Below are positions 1 through 14,400 of a stretch of 64,000 bases of DNA, piece by piece (the first letter of the stretch is position 1; the number at the start of each line of letters is the position of its first letter). The position numbers were made by a program, and so were the translations under genes. The notes beneath the pieces are model-generated. The model saw nothing but the letters and a program-made list of their open reading frames with translations, was not told where the DNA came from and searched no databases. This DNA comes from Anopheles merus (lineage: Eukaryota > Arthropoda > Insecta > Diptera > Culicidae). Location: NCBI RefSeq assembly GCF_017562075.2, contig NC_054082.1, forward strand, positions 9,935,050 to 9,999,049, written 5' to 3'.

Positions 1-3000
1 ACACACGCACACACACACGGACAAAACACAGACCTGATATGCAGGAAGAAACAGAATCCAATGTAAAATAAAAGACGATCGTCACTCGCCCGATGATTGC
101 CGGCCCATCGCTGGAGAGTCTCTCATCGCAAGCGCAAGGTACTCGATCAGGCCTTACCTCGCTTATCAGTCCTTCTTCGATGATGGTCGGATCGTTCGAG
201 GATGGTTGTTGATGTTGTTGTGTGGCCGGTGCCGTATCGAGGGCAGAAGTTATCAGTTCTATTCTAGTGCGGATCGCAGTGTGTGGAGGGAACGGTCACC
301 TCAATACATGCTCAGCTCCAGCTGACTCCCGGTGAGTGGTTTTGAAATGAAAACTAATTGGTAGATCTGTTCGATAGTCTTACTTGAACAGAAACACTGG
401 AATCGAACGATTAGAGCCTTGGGGTATGTTTTGTAAAACAGGTAAATAAATCTGCCCATCCGATTAGAGCGCTGTGAATTTCCCAGCCATTAAAATTGGC
501 CCATTATCATTATAAATTACGTAAAAGGTTTGTGCAGTGCAGATTGCAGCTGATTGCAGGAACATTCCGTTGAACATTCATTGCGCTTCAGTTTGACTGC
601 AAACGATTTCCCGATAGGTGGCGCTTGTACCGTTTAGTACACAACGGCGACGAAATTGAGTGTCGCTTGAACTGGCTCGGCCAATCACTCCCTTTTGCCT
701 GTTTTTTTATTTAATGAAACAGGACCATACCTCAAACAGTTTCACTGCATTTAAGGTAGAACAATGCGTGAACTAATAACGTTCCCCATGCGTTAAACAT
801 CTAAGCGGTTCTCCACTTTCACTTCGACTGTATGGCAGCGAAACTACTGACAACCTCGAACTCAACAACTTTTCACCCTTATGAGATTGGTTTTGTACTT
901 GTGCATGCCACTGGAATTGCATTTGGAATTGTCACTGAACTGATTACGCTGCGTTGCCTGAGCTGTGTGCATGTGTGCGTATCCTTGTGCTGGAAATGTG
1001 TGAGGGTAGCCTAACTTTACAGCTAATCCTGGAATCCGTCATCGAATCTCGGCACCACATACTCGTCAGACAGCGTGTGCCTGTTTGTATAACGAACGCA
1101 ATGATGACACGCTTCTATGCCGTCCTGATTCATCAACGCTGCGGCAAGTAAACGTACAGGGGATATTGAAATGGTTCTAGAACAAAAGTTTTCAATTGGA
1201 GCCACTTGAGAGTGAAATGGCACTGTTACAACTGGTAACGCCAACGCTACCTCCAGCATATAAGCCACCCTAGAAACGTAGCAATCGCGTACAATTCGGC
1301 ACACAATGCCTGAAGCTACTCTCAACTAATTACCAAACTCGACGTGGGAATAATGTTACAAATCGGCGACGAACTGTGCCGAATACCAAGGCAAACACAC
1401 TCTCAGGTCACCTGTTCCTACATTGATTGCATACTTCCTCTGGAAGGTAATATTTGCGTGCTGCAAACGGTGCGAGAATCGTTCTATCAGGAGGACATCC
1501 CGGGGATGAAGATAAACCCACCCCGCCATGAAGAGTCAAATAGGAATTTAGTTGCGATTGCTCAAATCTCGACACTCGTACACCAAAACTCGTTTTCGCA
1601 ATTGCACTCAAATTGATGGGAATGAAGAGCGGGGTGGGCCGAACAAAAATGGAAGCAGCAACAGGCACCACTTACGATGAGCGCAAGGGTGGAGAAACCC
1701 CGTGAAAATGATGCATCTGCTAGCACATGTACTACATGCGTTCAGTAAAACCACACTTGAGGCTTACCATGCGTATACACTGCAGCGCAACGTCAGGGTG
1801 TAGTGTCACTGTCGCACTGCTCTCCCGTACACCCGCCCCGGTACGCCCGGTGCAATCGAACCGGAGGATGGTTTTCAATCTGTTCGGCACCCATTTCCAT
1901 TGTGTCAACTGGCTATCGGCGCCATCTGTAGACTCCGCGGACAAAGGTCGATCGCTTAGCAAAGCGTGATTCGGCCCCGATGGGTCAGGTCACCGTTCAG
2001 CGAATGATCGAGATGCATACGGACGATGAAAACCCCCAACGGGAGTACTGTGATGCTCTTTTTTTGCGACTGGTGTAATGCTAAAAGAGCAAACGTACTG
2101 CGCTGCCCGGGGTTTCATTAACAATGTTCAAACATCATTCACACAGTGGGTGATTGCAGGAAATGGTGCATATTTTTCCTGGACGCTCCTGGCTCCTATT
2201 GTTGACTTATGCACGAACAATTATTGAAAAGGGATACTACATTTCCTGGAATTAACTGAGATGCTCGCCGGTAGCACCTGTGCTGCATGAAGCACGTCAA
2301 TCAATGCATCCGTGCAGGAGGTTTATTGAAGTCAACAAATTTTCTTCGAATCAAACAGCTGCTTTCGCTCTGGTAATCTTTACATGCCATGCAAGATTCG
2401 TTTGCTACTAGGTACAGGCGTAATTTAATGGTTGGATTTCGTTTTACTATAAAAAAAACCTATTCACACTTACAATACATTGTGCATTATTTTTCCTATG
2501 ATTCAGATGCAGTTTTGAGTAGGTCGTTCCACTTCAGAACAAAGCGAAAGCTTCCATTTCTACCGTACCTTACTTGACGCGAAAGTTGACGGAATATGTT
2601 CCCTGGTCAAACATGTTTAAATCAAGAATAAGAATCAATCTAACAAATGTTAAACAATTCCAATTTACTTACAAGAAATGCGTTACGAGCCATTTCCACA
2701 CTTATCGCTCTTTTGGACGACTAGACGACCCATTGCTGTAATAAAGCGTCATCTCGTTAAAGCCTCAACAAGCGTCCCTGAACAATCGATGAGAGCAACC
2801 ACTCCTCCGATGTGATCCATATCGTTCGCCTTTTCAATCCCGCTGCCGGTGTCTAATTAATTTCAGCCCGTTCGGCGTTGTAAGCATCAATTTCGGGCCA
2901 CCAGCTCTTTGATTTCTACCCAGCGGATCTGTTACGTTGGCCCCATGCAAGAAGGCTGCCGCTGCATGAACTTTGCGCTTTCGGTCACTATCGCGAAATG

Positions 3001-4666
3001 GTCCACCATTTCAGCTGTTTGGTTAGTGGCGGTGGTGTTGGTTGTGTTTTGGAAGATTCACAGATCGCTTCCCACTCCAGAGTCACGGTCGCACTGCTTC
3101 TCACGAGCCCAACCTTCCCACCAGCTGGTTTGTTTTCGACGGGTACGGGCAACTCCACCGAAAAACCACCACCGTCGGCCGTGTCGGTTGGTTTTGCCGG
3201 TCGGAAATGTCTATGTGTGTGTGTGTGTGTGCGTCACGAAAGAGATGAAAGGGGTGAGTTCGAGCGTATTATGCAACATTCCCACAGCTTTATGCTTTTG
3301 GGCGCTGCAGCATGAGGTTAGCCGGGGCAAGGGCGCGATTGCGGTGGGTTGCCGTTTCGCGCAAAGGAAGATCGCCAGGTTCCGCGATTGTTCCGCGGGC
3401 ACGGATCGCGCACGGCACGAAGGGTGAACTGTTGTTTCGCAAGATGCATAATTTCGAAGACACCCCGACACACAGAGCAGCCGTGTAGCCGGGCCGTGCA
3501 CGGACGGGCAAAATAATAAACCCAGCGGGTCGTGCGCTTTTGGCACGAGTCAGTGTGAGTTGGAAGGCGCACCGTTCGCGTGCTGGTGTTGGTGATCTGA
3601 CCCATTGGATGCTGTAGAGATGGTAGCCGGGTGGGGATGTTGCGTTCGCCTCAGCTGCGTTTGGCTCTGTCTGCACAAAAGAGTTTGAATAGCTACCATG
3701 TTCTTTCGAGGGAAATTTAGCATGTCGAACTGATGAGTGTTGAATATTTCATTATGCCACTAAGTCTGATGCTGCTTAGTGCAGCTGTGTTGCAGGATGA
3801 TTCATGCACTAAATAACATTTATTACCTGTGTCTTATCTGTGTTATCTAAATCATCACGTGTCCCGTGAACAGTAAAGGCGTCTTTGTCCGTACATGAAT
3901 AAATTTCTATTTCGCGAAAAACAGTCTGCTTCTTCAGCACATTAACAAGCGTGCGCAGTTAATGTTAATTTAATTAGCCCCAACATGGCTAGTTACCTAT
4001 GCCGATCAAAAAGAATATTCCTCCGTTGCTGGTGGGTTGGGTTTCGTCTCAACCAACCACGACACGAACCCGTCAACCCGACAACAGGCAAACATTCATG
4101 CCAAGATAAAGATCGTGCACGTGCCGCCGTTGGCGGTGGTGGATCATCGTTGACGTGACGTATACGATGGTATAATAATTTTCCATAATTTGTTCAACAT
4201 AAACCTCCATATGCAATGCCCCAGTGCTGATCGTACATCCAGTACCGTTTAAGTGCATCCCGTACCACCCCATCACTGATCGTCGCAGATCGTGATGCAT
4301 GAAAATGGGGAGGAAAAGCTGACACCTTTCCTCGAGGTTCTGTGGCGTGCGATTGAAAAACGAATTTAGGTTAGTCGATGCTTTCACTGCGTTGCTTTAA
4401 ATGAAATCCTCAGTGCAACATAACAAAGCCGTCAGCATGAGAAGGAATAAAAATGGAAAAGTGTTTACGCTTCACATCCATTCCGATGGTCCGATGGTAA
4501 TAAATGTCTTGCAAAATTGATCGAGGGTGCGTTTTGATATTATAATGAAGTTTTTCTTTCCATTTTTTTTTGTTCGCGTGAATACATTTTGTACTAATCG
4601 GATGCAATTATATACTCTACTGATAGAGGTAATATTAATTTATGCGTACATGTTTCGCACAGGTTC

Positions 4667-4701
<35 letters not shown>

Positions 4702-7700
4702 GCGTTTGATGCATATGGATTGAGAGAAAAGCGAGCAAAAAAAGAAAAAAAATTAAAAAGCGGTATGAATTTTGCGCACGATAAAATTGATCAGCGATTC
4801 ATTTGGAGGAAAGTAAAAAGGTGGTTTTTTAATGTGTGAAAACGAAATTCCTTCGATGATCGTTGACGATTCGCCGGGGAGGAATGGGAATTGAATTATT
4901 AGTTAATCGTTAAAGATGAATTTTCTACAACAACATCTTTTCGTTTTCATTTGTTAGTTCTTAAACTGTCCTTTTTTTCAAGACATTTAGAATTAAAACT
5001 ACTAAAAATTCTAGTTATAGTTATATGTAGTTGCCGTAAACTCTCATTGCAAAAGAAAATTAGAGCAATCAAAATGACGCACTCGGAGACAAAGGTAAAC
5101 GCACCCAATAGACTCTACGTTCCCGGCAAGAAGTAATAAAAATCGAATAAATTCTCATAAGTACCGTCCACTGGACTAGAACGCTTCACCATCTTCATCT
5201 TCATTAGTTTAACTGAGGCTCTTAAAAACGCGTTTCCAGGGTACTTTTTCTTTCCGTGCCACCCCCCGGGGGGGGTGGGCGAGGAGTCTGTCATCCCGGT
5301 CCTTCCCGTTCGTCAAGACCAGTCAAGACTGAAATCGTACTTGAAAACGGTTTTGTAAACGGGCTAGTGGCTGCTACCGCGGCAAGTTCAAAGCAAACTA
5401 AGCCACGGTTACCTATCCCTGTTCGCACGGCGTAAGCCAGGGAGAAAGGTAACAGGGAACCCCGAGTGCCGGGCTGAAGCACGGTATGGAAACACACAAC
5501 TGCAGACGGACAGTCCCAAATGGTGCCGGCATCCACTTGCTGGTGCTGCTGCTGCTGCTGCTGCTGAGACAATTTAATTTAAATTTGCACAGGAAATTGT
5601 TATTGCTTCAATGAGGAATGCACGCTGTCCAACGGTTTGGTGTGCACACACACACACAGAGCTAGCCATCCACATCACGCACTTCAGCATTGTTCGTGTA
5701 CTAACGGAGAACCAGCGAGTGACTGTTTAGAGTGACGGAGGCAAAAAGAAGTCCAGCCCAGACCGCGGGCACGGGCAAATTGAGTACGATCAGTTAACTC
5801 GTCCCGGTTGCTAGCCGTTCTTCCCCCTGTGACTTCTTCCAGCGACGGACTGAAAGTGATTGCAGGGGCAGCAAAAAGAAAGGGGGAAGAGCAAAAAATA
5901 AACCAAAAATAATAGACACTCCTTGGCGGAACGCAACTACGGCTAAGACGACAGCAGCAAAGCGATGGCCCAAGACATGCGCCTTGTCCTGCACGGTAGC
6001 ACAGCAAATAATCAGCCCGGGCGGGTGGAAAGTAGACGGCAATGATGCAATTCAAAATAGTGCAGCAAAAGGTGCTTTCCAGAATAAATACCACTGGATG
6101 GTCTAAAGTCCTTTTTGCGAAGCATTTCAGCAAAAACAGCATAGCTTTTTCTTTTAAGAAGAGCACCCTTAAGGGTTCGCCTCTTTCCGGGGTTTTGCGT
6201 AGTTTCTTTGGAGACTGCAGGTGGTGATGGTGGCAGAAAAATGGAGCTCGGCGGGGTGACAGGTGCATTATTTTCTACGCCATTGCAACTCACTCTCCGC
6301 CGGGTGGCTCGGACGCTCCGGCAGAGGGGCAAACGAACGTGGATGCACACCGAGCGATAGAAAGTGTAAAGAAAAATCTATCTTGATGTGCATTCATGTG
6401 CTGAGCCGTGGGGAATCCGGAAGCAAACGGTTTGCCGCCATAGTCACGATCGGACGTGATGGCTACGTGGGAGCATTACTTAGCTTTCCGGGAAAAGCGA
6501 ACAAACCGACAACAAGCCAAGCTTAAGACGCTACATCGCACACATCGGCACTTCGCTACCCGGTGGTGTGTAGCGGGGCGGGTGCTGTGTGGTTAGAACT
6601 CGTTCTCGAAACCGTGCAATGTGTCGGAACTGACACGTATCACCCACTCCCTGTTCCCGCCCGCCCGTTGCAGTCCAAGGGCAAATGGGAAGTTCGAGTT
6701 TATCATCATAAGATAATTCGCACCCAGTTTCCCACCAGGCCGGGCGGGTGCTGCACCTAATTTTTTGTTTCAACCCGCCTGCAAGTGCATTTCGCTCTGC
6801 CTCGTGGCCGCCGTAGCTGCGCCGTTATGTTGCCACCCGTTAGCACAGATGATTGTCGGTGGCGGGTTTGTTTCGACGGCTCGCTCACACCGTGCTGCGG
6901 GACGGGTTTTGCATTTGCTGTTGACATTTAGACTCGGGTCCGGTTTTTGCCGCGGGCGGGCAGGGGGAAATAGTGTTTTGGTTTAGAAAACATTGTCAAA
7001 TATACAATGAACTTCAGTTTTGCATTAGAGCTAACATTCTAGCCGGGTGCTTTGAGCAATAAGGCCTGCGCACCACATCAATAAGGACTTTAAAATAACA
7101 ATAACATATATCAAATGTATTACCAACTACTTATCTTGATCAAATAGTAGCGATCATAGATAGCTCTTAGCAGAAATAAAAATCATCATTTTAGACAGTG
7201 CACACTATAGGCGTGCAGAGATAATTTTCAGTATATTAAATTATTTTAGAATTTTTAAGAATTAGGAATACTTTTATTCAGAAGTAGATTTTGTAGATTT
7301 AAGAACCTAACTAACTTTCGCAAAGAAAAAAAAATCGGTTTTTCTGTAACTAAAGATTCTCTTCGACCATTTTTACCTCAACAGTTTGTGTTGTGATCTC
7401 ACTGTGCGCATATAAAAATGTAATGAAGAGAAAACTCAACACAATTCAATTGAGAATAGCTCTCTCGCGTAGAGGAGACTCGATTTCTCTTTTTCAAATT
7501 CTCTCGCACCTTTTGGGTGCGTAAAAATGAAACCGTCTAATGTTTCTAATGGCGCAAGTCAACACTTTCTTTCTTTTCATGTTTGTTATTGTATAAAGAG
7601 GATTAGTAGCTTAATTGATTTATATTCTCTCACGTAGAATACTACTTACAATTTCTTTTTTTGTTTGAATTGTTTTTTCTTTCTGTCAAACTATAACTGT

Positions 7701-8070
7701 ATGATTTTTTTACTGTGTCATTTTGTGCTTTGATTTTTTAAATATTTGATAAATTTGTTGTTGAGTAAATAAATAAAATACAATTAATACAAACGTTTCG
7801 TTTAATGGTTATTATGTTTACTACAGCTTCTTGTTTTGCTTAAATACAATACTACACATGAGTTAACTCGTTTAGGTTATATTTTTTCTTATTTTAAACT
7901 GTTCCACTTTTTTCTTAAGAACTTTCATTTGCTTCGTGTTTGTTGGTTAGTGCTACTTTCTTCTTGTCTTATTTAAGGCATCAAGACCAAAAGTCACACA
8001 GTTGTTTTGGCCTGCAGCTAGTGCGGATTCAAATTTACACACCCTGGCGCACAAACTCAACCAATCGTTC
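1..8070. other. No gene recognised; intergenic or intronic sequence
   Basis: Short open frames here lack homology I recognise, codon bias or splice context. The stretch includes CA/GT runs (1-18, 3214-3231), a GCA run (4667-4694), a CTG run (5544-5566), a C6G7-type palindromic tract near 5262-5280, and a markedly AT-rich block at about 7040-7930. Confidence 0.6.
4667..4694. repeat. (GCA)n trinucleotide repeat
   Basis: About nine units followed by TAGTAG; probably non-coding. Confidence 0.95.
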
Positions 8071-8527
8071 GCTCTCTCTCTCTCGCGCGCGCTCTCCCAT
8101 CGCTGCCCTAACAGACAGGGCAGCCTGGCTGTTGTTTGTTCGCCCCGAAACCAACGGTTGTGTTTTGTTGCCCGTGTGTTGTGTTCCGTGCGACGAACGG
8201 AACCGTGTGTGTGCGGACTTTTTTTTCGTTTTGTGTTGTGCAGCTTCGTCTAATAAAAGGCTAATAAAAACGCGAAATGTGTTGTCGCCGCGTACTCCAG
8301 GCACACAGGATTTAGTATCAGATCGCAAGTGTGGTGAGCGGTGGCGACCGACGTATCTATCGGTTGGCGTGTGCAAATTCACCCGAACGGATTGGTCTCG
8401 GATTGGTTCCATCTTCTTCGAGCGCATCTTACGCGCATTGAACGCGCTATCAGTCCGCGAGTTCGCCTGTGCGTTATCATCTCAAGGTGCATCTTACGAG
8501 CAATCCATCAGCGGAAAAAGGGTAAGC
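8071..8527 (+). promoter_or_regulatory. Candidate promoter and first non-coding exon
   Basis: A CT-rich run followed by CGCGCGC (8071-8091) resembles GAGA-factor target sequence. An initiator-like ATCAGTC is at 8449-8455, and a donor-like GGTAAGC follows at 8521-8527, so a short non-coding exon of about 70 bases could start here. There is no TATA box and I see no strong downstream promoter element. It could be a distal start for the kinase gene about 32 kb downstream or for a gene outside the window. Weak evidence. Confidence 0.22.
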
Positions 8528-9204
8528 AATCGCCAGTTGCGACCGAATGTTGCCAGAGGAGGCTGTGTGTAGAGCATTGCAGTGGAATTTAATTCCGAAC
8601 GGGATCGAATTCCTGCACCCACATCCGCGGAACTCGGATCGTTGTAAACAACGGGTAGGCGCCGTACGTCATCCGCGCGACGAAGATGTGCGCGGCGTAG
8701 TTTTCAATGTTATTTCCGCCTAGATTTCAACCCCGATCCAGTGTGTGTGTCGGCCAGTGGCGGAAAGTGATTTGTTTAGGAAATCTCCCTATCAACATTG
8801 TGAACAGTCACGGGCTCTGATGCAGTGTTTGGTTCGCGTGTAGTGGTGGTGGTAGTGATGGTGGTGTTGGTGTGGTGCGCATTGTTTTGACGTTTGCTGC
8901 AGACGTGAAAATATCGAACGAAACCAGCTGCGTGAGACGGCGAGGTGAGATGTGCCCGGTGACTGGTGTGTGAGGAGGAAGCTTTGAGAAGGTCGTGCAC
9001 CGCTTTTTTTTTGGGGTCATGCGGGTATGTGCAAAGACGTCTGCCGTGTTGTGAAATGTTAGAAAATGCCCCGAACCTCCCAGCATCTAATTCATGTTGC
9101 ACGAAATCGCCCCGCAAAGTAGGCTGGTGGATGGGAGAAAAATAGCAGGTGAGAGAGGGTTTATCGATTTTGTGTCAGCTTCGAACCAACGGTACACCGT
9201 CGAG

Positions 9205-9457
9205 CAGGGGTGAGCAACTTTGTCGGGAGGTATGGTTGACAAATGGAGCTGAAACAGAATTTAAACATTGTTTAGTTTTGTGGCTCACTGAAACGAAAAA
9301 TTGATAAACATTCTTAGTAAAAGTGAAAAATGGGCAAATTTGTGATAAAATATGCTCAGTAATTCCTTATGATACGAAACAGTGTATATTAAAAAAATGT
9401 TAGAACATGTACTCTTTATTGTAACACAATCTGAAGGCCGTGGGTTGCGTACCCCTG
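9205..9457. mobile_element. Candidate hAT-like MITE
   Basis: The left end CAGGGGTGAGCAAC and the right end, read inward on the other strand, CAGGGGTACGCAACC match at 12 of 14 positions and look like the short terminal repeats of hAT elements. The interior (about 250 bp) is AT-rich and non-coding. The flanking 8-mers (CCGTCGAG and TTCTCCGT) do not match, so the insertion is either old or the ends are chance. Confidence 0.42.
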
Positions 9458-11437
9458 TTCTCCGTGCGGAGCTAACATTCTCGCTCACGATCTCTCTCAC
9501 GCATTCTCTCGCCAATGCTTCTCACGCAGCATCATCGTCGTACTGTAGCATATGCACAGCATAAGCGAACTTCTCATCTGGTGTTTTTGTATGACATGCC
9601 ACATGTTTGGTTATTTATTTCTTACTTGGCCAATACTTTTGTCGGTAATGAATTCGGTTAATGAACATAATGAAGTAGAATGATGGTTGTTGAGGTTTCC
9701 TGGAATATTAAAAGGTGAAGAATAAGTTTTGGGATGAAAAACTAACGTACAGAAACGATGTGTTTCCTCTTGTGACCTTGTTTGACACAATTTAACCTCT
9801 AGCACATTGTATGATTGGATTCTTTTCACTCCCGTATGAATGGGAAGGTATCCAAATGAAAAACTTTATTTAAGTTTCACTTTGACCATAGAACCTAAGC
9901 ACAACAAAAATTCTTGCCCAGTCTATCCCCTGCCGTGCCCTTGCTCATCACGGAACTCTGTGAGAAGAACCTGTTTGCCTGATGTGTCTCCCGTTTCACC
10001 GCTCACCCGATGAGATGCGATCTTGCTGCTTCATCCTCCCCACCAAAACGGTGGAGATGGCAACTCCCGACGATGGCAAGGGGATTTCACTTTTTGTTGA
10101 TTTTCTGCCGCTGGCTGCAGCGTTGCCGTTCCGTATCGGTGCACTGGCATGCGATTGCATTCCGGCGAAGCCACAGACCCCCCACCCCGACGGCAGGCGT
10201 CTGTGCATAATGCACATCTCCCGTGCGCTCCGCCAAATGGTGATGGCCGGGTGAAAGCAAACTCTGGTGCAGTGAGCAGGGGGATGGGGTGGGGGAAATA
10301 GCGAAGGGGGATGTGTGAGAAGTGAAATCTTTCCCCATTGGCGTTCCCCGTCTCGCACAGTCAATCTTAGGACTAGGGGGGAAGGCGGTACGAAAGCGAG
10401 TCGAAAGATCGGTGCGATCATTAGGCCTGCGACACATGCAACACAATTTAACTAGCAGCTCAATTACTGAACACAGTAAATTTGGTCCAGTTTCGATTCA
10501 TCTAAAGAGCGATGAAGATTGATTTGTGGTGCATGCGTACAGGGGGAGCTATCGCTCATTGAAACAAAGAACACAAACATCACAATTCAGTTGGTGGAAG
10601 GCGCAATTCGCTGCAGCAGCGGGATTGTCTCCCCCCCCGGGGAAGAATGCATACATTGATGACCCCCAGGGAGAATGGTCACGTCCCGTGCTCACCGGGG
10701 TTCACCGATGCAAGCGACCAGCGTGCGTTTGTGCAGAAAGAAAAACTGTACCGGGAAAGTAGGTCAGTCGAATGAATCTCGGCTTTTCTTACCCTTCTGC
10801 ATTTATTTGCCCCAACTTGTCATCTTGCGCGCGTACGCAGCCACACGTTACCTTTTAAACGAGCTTTGCTCCCCCCCCCCCCTCCCCCTTCCTTTCCCCT
10901 CCGCTCGAGCACACCATTGAACCCTTCTTGCAATTCAAAACCCACTGACCCAGTGAGTCCCCGAAAAGTGCGACCCGCCGCCAAGCGTTCGCCGACCGAG
11001 AATAGCGTGAAAAGTGCATTCATGTGCATTCAGCCATGATCGCGGTCAGTGTCCGTGTGGTCTGCCAACCCTTAGAGAGGGGAGGGAGTGGGGCAAGTGG
11101 GAACAGTGGTAAACGAGTCTTGCAATTCCGAGGTGGAGGAAAAACGATGAAGGAAAACAAACGGACCAACTGCGCGAATATGCTGCAACGGTTGGGGAAG
11201 GGAGGGCGTTGCAGTTTCTCATGCATTCGGGGCGTTCGGGGCTCAGCTCACGTTGCGTTGCATGGGGTGCATTCGTCTTAGCATGGGTCGTGCTGTTAGC
11301 CCAACATTGGGACGAAGTTTTCCAGCTTTCCCACACCGCACGACTGTCTTTTCGATACCGAAGTCGATTGTTTGATTGGCCACGCGTCCTCCCTTTTTGG
11401 GTTTTGAGGAATCGATCTCGGCCAATATTCATGAACT

Positions 11438-11457
11438 CTAGCTGTAGCTACAGCTAG
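11438..11457. repeat. Perfect 20-bp palindrome
   Basis: CTAGCTGTAGCTACAGCTAG has no spacer. It could be a dimeric protein-binding site or chance. Confidence 0.8.
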
Positions 11458-14400
11458 GCAAAAGTGGGTGAAGTACACGATCGATCGGCCAGCTTATTCG
11501 TGAATGGTTCGCATCGTTAGGGGCCGAGCATTGGAGTTGGGTTTGCTGTTTTGTTGTTTCGCCGGTCACGATGAATAATATAAAATCAATTCCGATCTAA
11601 AGGGCACAACCACCAAGAAGTTCAGTGATGTGCTGGTTAGTTATACTTCAAACATAGTTAAAACTTAACAAATATGTAATACTGCAAACATATTTTCCTA
11701 GCTACACCGCCGACGAGGCTTCTCGCTTTCATCTAGACCGGAGCAGACGGTAAAAGAATCCCATCAGAACAAACTTATAATCCATCATTAACGTGCCGGT
11801 GCCGGGCGGGATTTGCATCCAAAAGATGCGATTTTACGACCACGCATGCGCACGTGCGCCTTACGCAGCGGGCGGGAAAAACTCCGTCACTGTTTGTGTT
11901 CAAACTTTTGCAACCATTTTGCTACCGTTTATTATCAAGCGACGGGCAAGCTTCGTTGTGCCGCATGAAAATCAAACGCACACACAGCACACAACAGCCA
12001 GAAAAGAAAAGAAAATCAAATCTTCCATAAACAAAGCAAAAAAGTTTCTCCCGGCCCCGCGATGCCATCATATTAGAGGTTCATTATTTCATCTTTTCTC
12101 CGCGCGCGTCTGCATTTTTCTTCAACGCCCGCCTTTTTTCATTCCCCGGGTGCCAGACTTCCGACCCAAAGCCTTTCCAGCGCCAAACATTGCAAACATT
12201 TTTTCCCCAACTTCCAGCCATTACTTGCGCGAGAGAGAGGCCAAACGCGGATCATCGGATCGGATGGCGCACCGTGGCAAGATGTTGTTTTTATTCCGCC
12301 CCCTCCTGCTTTGGGGCATCAGGCAGCCCTGACGTCTTCTTGCTTTTATGACGCTCCACTCTACATCACTCTTACTTTTTACGTCATTGGAACCATTTTA
12401 TGGCACGCTACCTGGTGGTGTGGAGATTTTGGGGCTGTGTTTTGAGGTAACAGCAGTGGCGCAGTGGTAAAGCAAGAAAGAGGTAGAAGCACACTAATGG
12501 GCGCATTGGGTCTGTGCTGGTGGCGGTGGCCACTTGGACTCGTGGATGGTGCTTCTCGGTGCAGTCGAAACCCCGTCTCTTGACCTCTCGCCGAAAAGTT
12601 GTATTAACAACAGCAAAAAGAAGATAATTTTGAAGCCGCGCTTTTGGAGACGGCATTCTCTTTGGGCATTCGTTTGCACTGGCCGCGTTGAGTAAAGTGT
12701 AGTTGGGTAGTTATTAAATAAGAGAAATTTGCCCAATTCTGGTGGGGTGAAGTTGTTACGACCTGATCGTTTCATCAGCGTACCGTCGAATGGTTGGCAT
12801 TGACACTGCAAAGAATATTACGCTAAATTGAGAATAATTGATAATCGACCTTACGCATAACTATATCAATCTTTTCTGCCATTTTCCGTAAAAAAAAGTT
12901 AGGCTCTGATTCACACCAAAAGTGTGTGCTGCCCCTAGGCAAAACAGCAGCACTGTGTTGCCTTACAATGTTCCTCCCTTACTTTCGATTCGTCTTCACA
13001 TCGCTTCCAAAAGCGAACACTGCTTGTGCACGTTGACCCGGCCGGAGTCCACTCTTGGGGGCCCCCACGAGCCATACACGAGCCTCAGAATGCAACTGAT
13101 TTCGCGCACAACTCAGCTTTCCCATTTCCATTTTCCACCCCGGTGGAGTGGTATGATCGGTTCGGCTTTGTTCATGATTTATTAGCCGCGTTTAAATAAC
13201 ATCATGAAACGTGCGTACCGCGAGCGTTTCTATCGGCACGTGAGTCGAACTTGAAGCAAAATGAACACACACACATAAACAAAATACCAGTAGAAACAGG
13301 GGAAGGGGTGTGAGAAAATAGGAGGCAAAAAATAGAAAACTTTTACTCTTTCCTATGCGACGCACCTTCCCCACAGGTCGGTGTACGATGAAAGCCCCAA
13401 CCCAAAACTGCAGAACAGATGAAATGGGATGGGTAAAATGGTGAATCGCGTGAATGGTTCGAGCCGCGATCCATATGGCGTAAAAATGCTTCCACTTCCC
13501 CCCAGTCGGATAAAGCATTTTCCACCACCTGAAAGCCGCGCATATGAAAAGTGTGCGATCCGCACGCTGGCCTCGCCATTCGATCCAAATACCGATCGAT
13601 GGCTTTGCGTGCGAGCGGCGCGGCGAGTGCGTTGGACGGAAGACACCACTACCTTCACCACTACCATCATTCGTGACTGTGGAACATCGTTGTTTGCTGT
13701 TTTGCTGAGTTTTGAGCGCACAAAAAAAGTAAAAATAAAACCCCGCTGTGTCGTTCTCTCTCGAAAGACCTTGGAAGACGGTGAAGCTGTGCGATGACCG
13801 TCGCCAACGTCGTCTTCAAAGAACGTTCGCCAAGACGGGATGTGGACGTTTGTGTAGCCCCCCCTGCACGCGTGTAAATTAGCCATCGAAACCTGTTTTC
13901 GTAGGATCGTGTTTGATTTTTAGCTTAACGTTTCGGTGGTCAATACTGTGCTAACGATGCTGCTGGTGGGAGCTTTTTGAGTGCAGATAGGCCTAGACGC
14001 ATTGGTCTGGTTTGCTGCTGGTGCGGCACCAATCACCAGATCCACCAGTGAGTGGAGGTTAGTAATACGCATAAGGTCTCGCGCTGAAAGATTAAGCCCT
14101 CTGGTTTGAGTCATTCGGGTCAACTGTCGAGCTTGAAGCATATTTGGTAAAGATTTTAATACAATCACTTAAGCTCGTTCAGCTCGGACGAGGGATGGAC
14201 CAAATCGTACAAAGAATTATGTCTAATTATGGTGCCACTTTTTATTGGATCCGATGTCTTTCATTTGCTGCCACCGGATCGCAACGCAACGACCTGATGA
14301 CAATCTGTGAACCGGAGCTTTGTTGACCTACTTTCACTGGCCAATTTAAAGCAGCTACCTGTGGCTGAGCTGTTACATTCGCGTAATAGGAAAGGAACGG

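Noticed and set aside
7940..8572. 210-codon plus-strand frame
   Set aside because: It spans the CT-rich and initiator-like segment and shows no protein-like conservation I recognise; better read as promoter or leader DNA.
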